Shown here: positions 6,504 to 9,573 of the stretch, piece by piece | How the letters are laid out: the number at the start of each line of letters is the position of its first letter | Numbering within the stretch: position 1 is the stretch's first letter | Source: JACVRX01 sp035697245 | Lineage (GTDB): Bacteria > Actinomycetota > Actinomycetes > Jiangellales > Jiangellaceae | Length of the DNA stretch: 9,573 bases | Direction: 5' to 3' | Assembly (NCBI GenBank): GCA_035697245.1 | Contig: DASSDH010000036.1 | Span: forward strand, 1 to 9,573 | Notes under the pieces: model-generated | The model's input: only the letters and a program-made list of their open reading frames with translations | Databases searched by the model: none | Told to the model about the DNA's origin: nothing | Translations under genes and position numbers: made by a program

Positions 6504-7121
6504 TCAAGTAAAAAGGAGCGCGACGCCGAGTGTCAGATACGCCGGAAGCGCGAGTTCGGGAAAGCCATCCCGGGTGAGCAGCACAAGGATCGGAATGGCC
6601 AAGCCGACTACGATCGCCGCCCAGCCCAACCACCCCGGCAGCACGTCGGTGCGCAGCACGGCCATGCCGTAGCCAACAGCGGCGAGATTGGCGAGCACGA
6701 TCCACACCTGCTCCAGCACGAACCCGGCCTGCCAGACGGCCACTGCCCAGTCCGGCGTGTCACCGGTCTGCGCCCGGCGCTGGGCGGCCACGATTGTCGT
6801 GCCGTTCTGGAGCGACATCACGATCAGCCAGGCTTCGGCGGCCAGTATGAATAGACCGAAGGCTGTCCAAGCAGCCACGTCGGCGAGTAGGAAGGACAAC
6901 CCGGCGAGTCCTGCGGTGGTGACGGCGAGGATGGGGAACCACGGCAGCGTCATCAACCGCCACGCATGGCTGTGTTGGCCGACGTGAGCCAGCTTGGCGT
7001 CGAGTGACGACTCCCAGAACGTCCGGCCGAAGCGCCCCTGACGGTAGCCGACCACCTCGACGACGCTGAATGCGACCGGTGCGACCAGCATCCCGCCGGC
7101 CAGCGCAGCTCCGGCCATCAT
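6504..7121 (-). CDS. Unrecognised six-helix integral membrane protein
   Basis: I do not recognise a family. The product has 205 residues with about six hydrophobic segments (about 3-25, 57-79, 82-104, 131-153, 163-183, 187-204). After the first helix a hydrophilic loop carries a small histidine cluster, HVGQHSH (H46, H50, H52). The LRTDVLPGWLGWAAIVVGL segment (156-174) resembles a phrase common in actinobacterial polytopic membrane proteins but does not define a function. The start ATG at 7121-7119 overlaps the permease stop as ATGA; the next codon is also ATG, so the start could shift by one codon. Its position directly after an ABC-2 permease, and upstream of a copper enzyme, suggests a subunit or accessory of the same membrane system. 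No enzymatic motif was seen. Confidence 0.82.
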   Translation of the reverse strand: MMAGAALAGGMLVAPVAFSVVEVVGYRQGRFGRTFWESSLDAKLAHVGQHSHAWRLMTLPWFPILAVTTAGLAGLSFLLADVAAWTAFGLFILAAEAWLIVMSLQNGTTIVAAQRRAQTGDTPDWAVAVWQAGFVLEQVWIVLANLAAVGYGMAVLRTDVLPGWLGWAAIVVGLAIPILVLLTRDGFPELALPAYLTLGVALLFT

Positions 7122-7894
7122 GCCGATTCCCTCGCTGCGCTTGCGCCAACTGGACTGTCAACCGGCAGGAACCTGGCCGGTGGCCGCAACCTGACCCGCC
7201 GGTTCCAGACGGCGATTCCGACGCCGAGCAGGGCCGCGGCATAGATCGCCGAGTGGAGGATTGCGGCACCGGCCGAAGCGGCGCCTGGGAGCCCGGCTGA
7301 GCGGGCGAGCATTTCGCCCGCACCCCAGAGCGGCATCCAGCGCTGCGGGTCGGCCGTCATCTGGATGCCGATGACCCCGATGATGAGCAGCACGCCTTCC
7401 ATCTCCCGGGGCACGATCGCCGCGGCCAGGACGCCGATCGTGGCCGCGACCACGCCGGACAACCCGATGGCCGCAGCCAGCGGCACGAAGTCCAGGTCGC
7501 GCTGCGACCAGATGACGAGGGCGAACACTGGGGTGACCACGGCGGTGAGACCCAATACGGTGAGCACCCGGCCAACCAGCAACTCGGTCGGGCGGTAGCC
7601 GGCCAACAGTAGGGACTGGTCGGCCCGGCGTGAGCCGATCATGACGAATAGCGCGGCCACTGCTATGGCCCAGCCGACGCCGATCGCGCCGGTCGCCACA
7701 ACCCACATGTCCGCGGCAGCGGCCTCGGCCGGGTTCTCGGCGAGCAGTTGCTCCATTGCCGGGTCGACTGGCTGCAGCTCGTAGAAGAAGTAGAAGACCA
7801 TCGGCAGCAGGATCACGATCGCCAGCGCCAACCGTCGCCGGCCGAGATCACGCGCATGCATGGCAGCGACCGTGAGGGAACGTCGGAGGTTCAT
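7118..7894 (-). CDS. ABC-2-type transporter permease
   Basis: The product has 258 residues. The ATG at 7894-7892 has GGAGGT (7906-7901, minus strand) 6 nt upstream and overlaps the ATPase stop as ATGA; the open frame that extends to 8200 is a shadow of the ATPase gene. About six hydrophobic segments are seen (22-38, 65-86, 104-128, 136-160, 165-180, 207-230), the usual number for ABC-2 or CcmB/NosY-like permeases. A sizeable outward-facing loop is likely between helices 1 and 2 (about 40-64, acidic and Ala-rich). The cytoplasmic stretch RRADQSLLLAGYRPTELLVGR (89-109) occupies the place of the coupling helix. Substrate is unknown; the multicopper oxidase in the same operon suggests envelope maturation or export. 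The C-terminal tail (about 240-258) is polar. Confidence 0.88.
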   Translation of the reverse strand: MNLRRSLTVAAMHARDLGRRRLALAIVILLPMVFYFFYELQPVDPAMEQLLAENPAEAAAADMWVVATGAIGVGWAIAVAALFVMIGSRRADQSLLLAGYRPTELLVGRVLTVLGLTAVVTPVFALVIWSQRDLDFVPLAAAIGLSGVVAATIGVLAAAIVPREMEGVLLIIGVIGIQMTADPQRWMPLWGAGEMLARSAGLPGAASAGAAILHSAIYAAALLGVGIAVWNRRVRLRPPARFLPVDSPVGASAARESA

Positions 7895-8532
7895 GCCGCC
7901 ACCTCCGCGACACCGTCGAGCGCCCAGCCGCCGCCGGCGTGAAGTTCCAATACCCGGTTGACGCGGTACAGCTCGGCAAGCATGTGGGTGACGACGACGA
8001 CAGCGGCGCCCTGTTGGCGCCAGATCTCGACGTGATCCCAGAAGTTCTCGTACGTGCCACGGTCGAAACCTTGGTATGGCTCGTCGAGCAGGATGAGTGG
8101 GCCGTCGGTCATGAGAGCCAGCGCGAGGTTGAGCTTTTGTCGAGTTCCGCTGGACAGCTCGCGCACGGTCGCCTTGTCGCCGTCGGGAAAGTGAAGCCAC
8201 CGAAGCAGGGCATCGCCGCGACTGGTTGCCTCGTCCCGGTCAAAGCCGAGCCCAGCGCCGACGTACCGAACATGCTCGGCTGCCGTGAGGTGCTCGATCA
8301 GGCCGAACTCCTGCGGACAGTAAGCGACTCGGGGAACGCGGGCGACCGCACCACCATCGGCGGGCAGCACTCCCGCGCAGATACGCAGCAACGTGGTCTT
8401 GCCCGCCCCGTTCTCCCCGACGATTGCCAGCGCCTCACCCCGGCGAACGTCGAACGATACGTTCGTCAACACTTGGCGCCTCTTGTACGACTTGTCGACC
8501 CCGCGTACCGACAACGCCACCGGCCCGTCCAT
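7891..8532 (-). CDS. ABC transporter ATP-binding protein
   Basis: From the ATG at 8532-8530 the product has 213 residues. It shows Walker A GENGAGKTT (39-47), Q-loop Q74 in YCPQEFGL, a signature of LSSGTRQK type (from 126), Walker B LILLDE (146-151) and the H-loop H183 in VVTHM. The signature has Thr where LSGGQ has Gln, as in several ABC-2-type ATPases. It should drive the adjacent permease as a homodimer. AAGGAGGT stands 3-4 nt upstream of the ATG, a slightly short spacing; a GTG at 8550 would add six residues and lies upstream of that Shine-Dalgarno, so it is less likely. It is the first gene of the operon. Its stop overlaps the permease start as ATGA. The short length (no C-terminal domain) fits CcmA/NosF-size ATPases better than long drug-export ATPases. 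Confidence 0.95.
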   Translation of the reverse strand: MDGPVALSVRGVDKSYKRRQVLTNVSFDVRRGEALAIVGENGAGKTTLLRICAGVLPADGGAVARVPRVAYCPQEFGLIEHLTAAEHVRYVGAGLGFDRDEATSRGDALLRWLHFPDGDKATVRELSSGTRQKLNLALALMTDGPLILLDEPYQGFDRGTYENFWDHVEIWRQQGAAVVVVTHMLAELYRVNRVLELHAGGGWALDGVAEVAA

Positions 8533-8599
8533 CCGACCTCCTTCGCTCACGACGGCTGAGTTGCCGTTCGGATCGACGGTCGTTGTCGTCCGTCCCGGC

Positions 8600-8605
8600 G
8601 GTCAA
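8600..8605 (-). promoter_or_regulatory. Candidate -35 box for the ABC/oxidase operon
   Basis: On the minus strand TTGACC (8605-8600) is a good -35 match. After 18 nt comes GACCGT (8581-8576), a poor -10. This would put the transcription start near 8569 and leave a leader of about 37 nt before the ATPase ATG. The call rests mainly on the -35. Confidence 0.25.
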
Positions 8606-8627
8606 CGCCAATCCGTCCCGGCCGGTT

Positions 8628-8642
8628 CGGGAAGTGTTCCCG
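8628..8642. promoter_or_regulatory. Perfect inverted repeat CGGGAA-GTG-TTCCCG, candidate operator
   Basis: Two perfect 6-bp arms with a 3-bp centre lie in the divergent region between the ABC/oxidase operon and the sensor-like gene. The repeat is centred about 24 bp upstream of the candidate -35 of the + strand gene and upstream of the candidate minus-strand -35. That position suits an activator or shared regulator. Nothing identifies the binding protein. Confidence 0.35.
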
Positions 8643-8655
8643 GTGCCATCGGGGG

Positions 8656-8684
8656 CGGACATGCGCGATTTCGGACAGTAGGTT
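8656..8684 (+). promoter_or_regulatory. Candidate promoter of the divergent sensor-like gene
   Basis: CGGACA (8656-8661) matches four of six bases of the TTGACA -35 box. After exactly 17 nt follows TAGGTT (8679-8684), which fits the TAnnnT -10 common in actinobacteria. Transcription would begin near 8691, leaving a leader of about 65 nt or more. No other equally good pair was seen on this strand here. Confidence 0.35.
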
Positions 8685-8723
8685 TCGGCGCGTCGTCGGG
8701 GAAGGTGGATTCGGCGCACTGTT

Positions 8724-8745
8724 GACCCGGGGCCAGCCTCGGGTC
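8724..8745. promoter_or_regulatory. Inverted repeat GACCCG...CGGGTC just upstream of the sensor-like gene
   Basis: GACCCG (8724-8729) and CGGGTC (8740-8745) form a perfect 6-bp stem around a 10-nt loop, extendable by one G-U pair in RNA. It ends about 3 nt before the G-rich Shine-Dalgarno-like stretch (8748-8755). It could be a DNA operator or a leader hairpin affecting translation start. Chance is a real alternative in GC-rich DNA. Confidence 0.25.
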
Positions 8746-8754
8746 GCGGGGGAG

Positions 8755-9573
8755 GTGTGCCCTCTGGACGAGTTCGCCTGCTCGGCGGACGATGCCGGTG
8801 TGTCGCGTTGGGCACGGGTCCGCCAGTACACCGCCATCGCCGTGGGTGGCGCTGGCTTGCTCGTCGCCGTCGGGTTCGCGCTTTATTGGCAGCTCCCCTC
8901 CCTGTGGAGCCACTTGTTCTGGACCAGCGCGGTGGTGCTGCCGGTGTACGTCGTTGCCGTCTGGCTGGTCCGCCGCCGCCCAGACCATCCGCAGGCTCGC
9001 CGGCTGCTGCTGATCGCCGCTGCCTCGGCCGTCGGCGTCGGCCTGGAAAGCGTTGTGCGGGGCGTTTACCGAGATTCGGGGCCGAACGACTGGCTGTGGG
9101 TAGCGGGCGTGGCTCACCAGTACACGTACCTCCTCACCGCGGTGGCGACCGGCGTGCTGCTGGCCTCCTATCCCGACGGTGTAGTGGAGCGGCGCTGGCA
9201 ACGCTGGGTGGTGCGAGCGATGTGGTGGCAGCTGGCCCTGCCGCCGCTCCTGCTGGTGACCCGTCCCAACCTGCTCATCTCGCCATATCTTTTCGACTCA
9301 CCGCTCCAGACCCAGGTGGCGAGCCCATTCGCGGTGACGTGGCTGGCCCCGTTCGGCCGGCCGTTGGAGTTGCTGTACGTCAGCTACGCGGGTGCCCTGC
9401 TCGGCATGTTGGTCCTGTTGATCCGCTACCTGCAGGCTGACCGGGTGCAGCGGCGGCAGATGCGCCTGCTGGTCTATTCCATGGCCGCAGGCGTTCTCGT
9501 CGTAGCTGCCGCCTCCGCCATGACGATCCTCGGGGTGCCGAGCGACTCGTTTTGGTTCGAGTTGATCGGAATG
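8755..9573 (+). CDS. Seven-helix membrane protein, probable N-terminal half of a sensor histidine kinase (partial)
   Basis: The reading frame is open from upstream of 8755 to the window end without a stop, so only the first ~273 residues are visible. Seven hydrophobic segments are seen (about 26-45, 54-72, 82-102, 118-137, 154-168, 203-224, 236-260). The features LLASYPDG-VVERRWQRW (135-151) and the basic RVQRRQMRLLVYS (230-242) before the last helix are typical of membrane-input domains of actinobacterial histidine kinases. The kinase core (DHp and HATPase) would lie beyond the window, so the call is inference from style. The start is unclear: GTG 8755 overlaps the GGGGGAGG stretch that should be its Shine-Dalgarno; TTG 8722, CTG 8764 and GTG 8800 are in-frame alternatives. 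Other frames over this stretch are Arg/Pro-rich shadows. It is divergent from the ABC/oxidase operon, which makes it a candidate regulator. Confidence 0.72.
   Translation, partial: MCPLDEFACSADDAGVSRWARVRQYTAIAVGGAGLLVAVGFALYWQLPSLWSHLFWTSAVVLPVYVVAVWLVRRRPDHPQARRLLLIAAASAVGVGLESVVRGVYRDSGPNDWLWVAGVAHQYTYLLTAVATGVLLASYPDGVVERRWQRWVVRAMWWQLALPPLLLVTRPNLLISPYLFDSPLQTQVASPFAVTWLAPFGRPLELLYVSYAGALLGMLVLLIRYLQADRVQRRQMRLLVYSMAAGVLVVAAASAMTILGVPSDSFWFELIGM

Noticed and set aside
7895..8200. N-terminal extension of the permease frame
   Set aside because: The extra ~102 residues are Arg-rich, lie inside the ATPase gene, and the ATG at 7894 has a good GGAGGT and an ATGA overlap.
7891..8532. Assignment of the ABC pair as a CcmAB heme exporter
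   Set aside because: The signature (LSSGTRQK) is of ABC-2 style, and no ccmC, resB or other cytochrome-assembly gene lies in the window; only the general size matches.
8602..9201. Minus-strand open frame over the sensor gene and intergenic region
   Set aside because: His/Arg/Pro-rich shadow with no motif; it conflicts with the membrane-protein frame and the divergent promoter layout.
8757..9440. Plus-strand frame starting at GTG 8757, with a better-placed start than the sensor frame
   Set aside because: Its product is Arg/Pro/Gly-rich and shows no regular helices, while the frame two bases upstream gives seven clean hydrophobic segments.

Overview
The window looks like chromosomal DNA of a high-GC actinobacterium. 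GTG starts are common, Shine-Dalgarno sites are of the GGAGG type, third codon positions are strongly G/C, and the protein types are actinobacterial (a 7Fe ferredoxin followed by a DapC-type aminotransferase, a CG3035-like acetyltransferase, a VanW protein). A Pseudonocardiales-like host is a guess from gene order and protein style; the sequence does not prove it. No tRNA, rRNA, CRISPR array, insertion sequence or phage gene was seen.

Left half (1-4483), mostly housekeeping. A membrane-anchored VanW-domain cell-envelope protein (69-1895, +) converges on a GNAT acetyltransferase of probable N-acetylglutamate synthase type (2890-1907, -). A 155-bp divergent intergenic region holding an imperfect inverted repeat separates that gene from a two-gene + strand operon: the 7Fe ferredoxin (3046-3375) and a DapC-like succinyldiaminopimelate aminotransferase (3389-4483). 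The acetyltransferase (arginine) and DapC (lysine/meso-DAP) are both amino-acid enzymes using acylated intermediates. The DapC gene carries four TTA leucine codons.

Right half (4517-8532, - strand), the more interesting part. Five genes form one compact operon, read right to left: ABC ATPase, ABC-2-type permease, an unrecognised six-helix membrane protein, a four-helix membrane protein resembling DUF6220, and a membrane-anchored three-domain-type multicopper oxidase with all copper ligands present. Three of the four junctions are 4-nt ATGA overlaps, and the fourth is a 23-nt gap with a strong Shine-Dalgarno. The cistrons are therefore very likely co-expressed, and I infer one envelope system. 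The closest known logic is NosFY serving the copper enzyme NosZ, or CcmAB-type transporters serving cytochrome assembly, but no NosD, NosL or Ccm accessory gene is present.

Right edge (8755-9573, +). A divergent gene, cut off by the window end, encodes a seven-helix membrane protein resembling the N-terminal sensor half of actinobacterial histidine kinases. It shares a roughly 220-bp intergenic region with the operon. That region contains two inverted repeats and plausible promoters in both directions, so the kinase is a candidate regulator of the operon.
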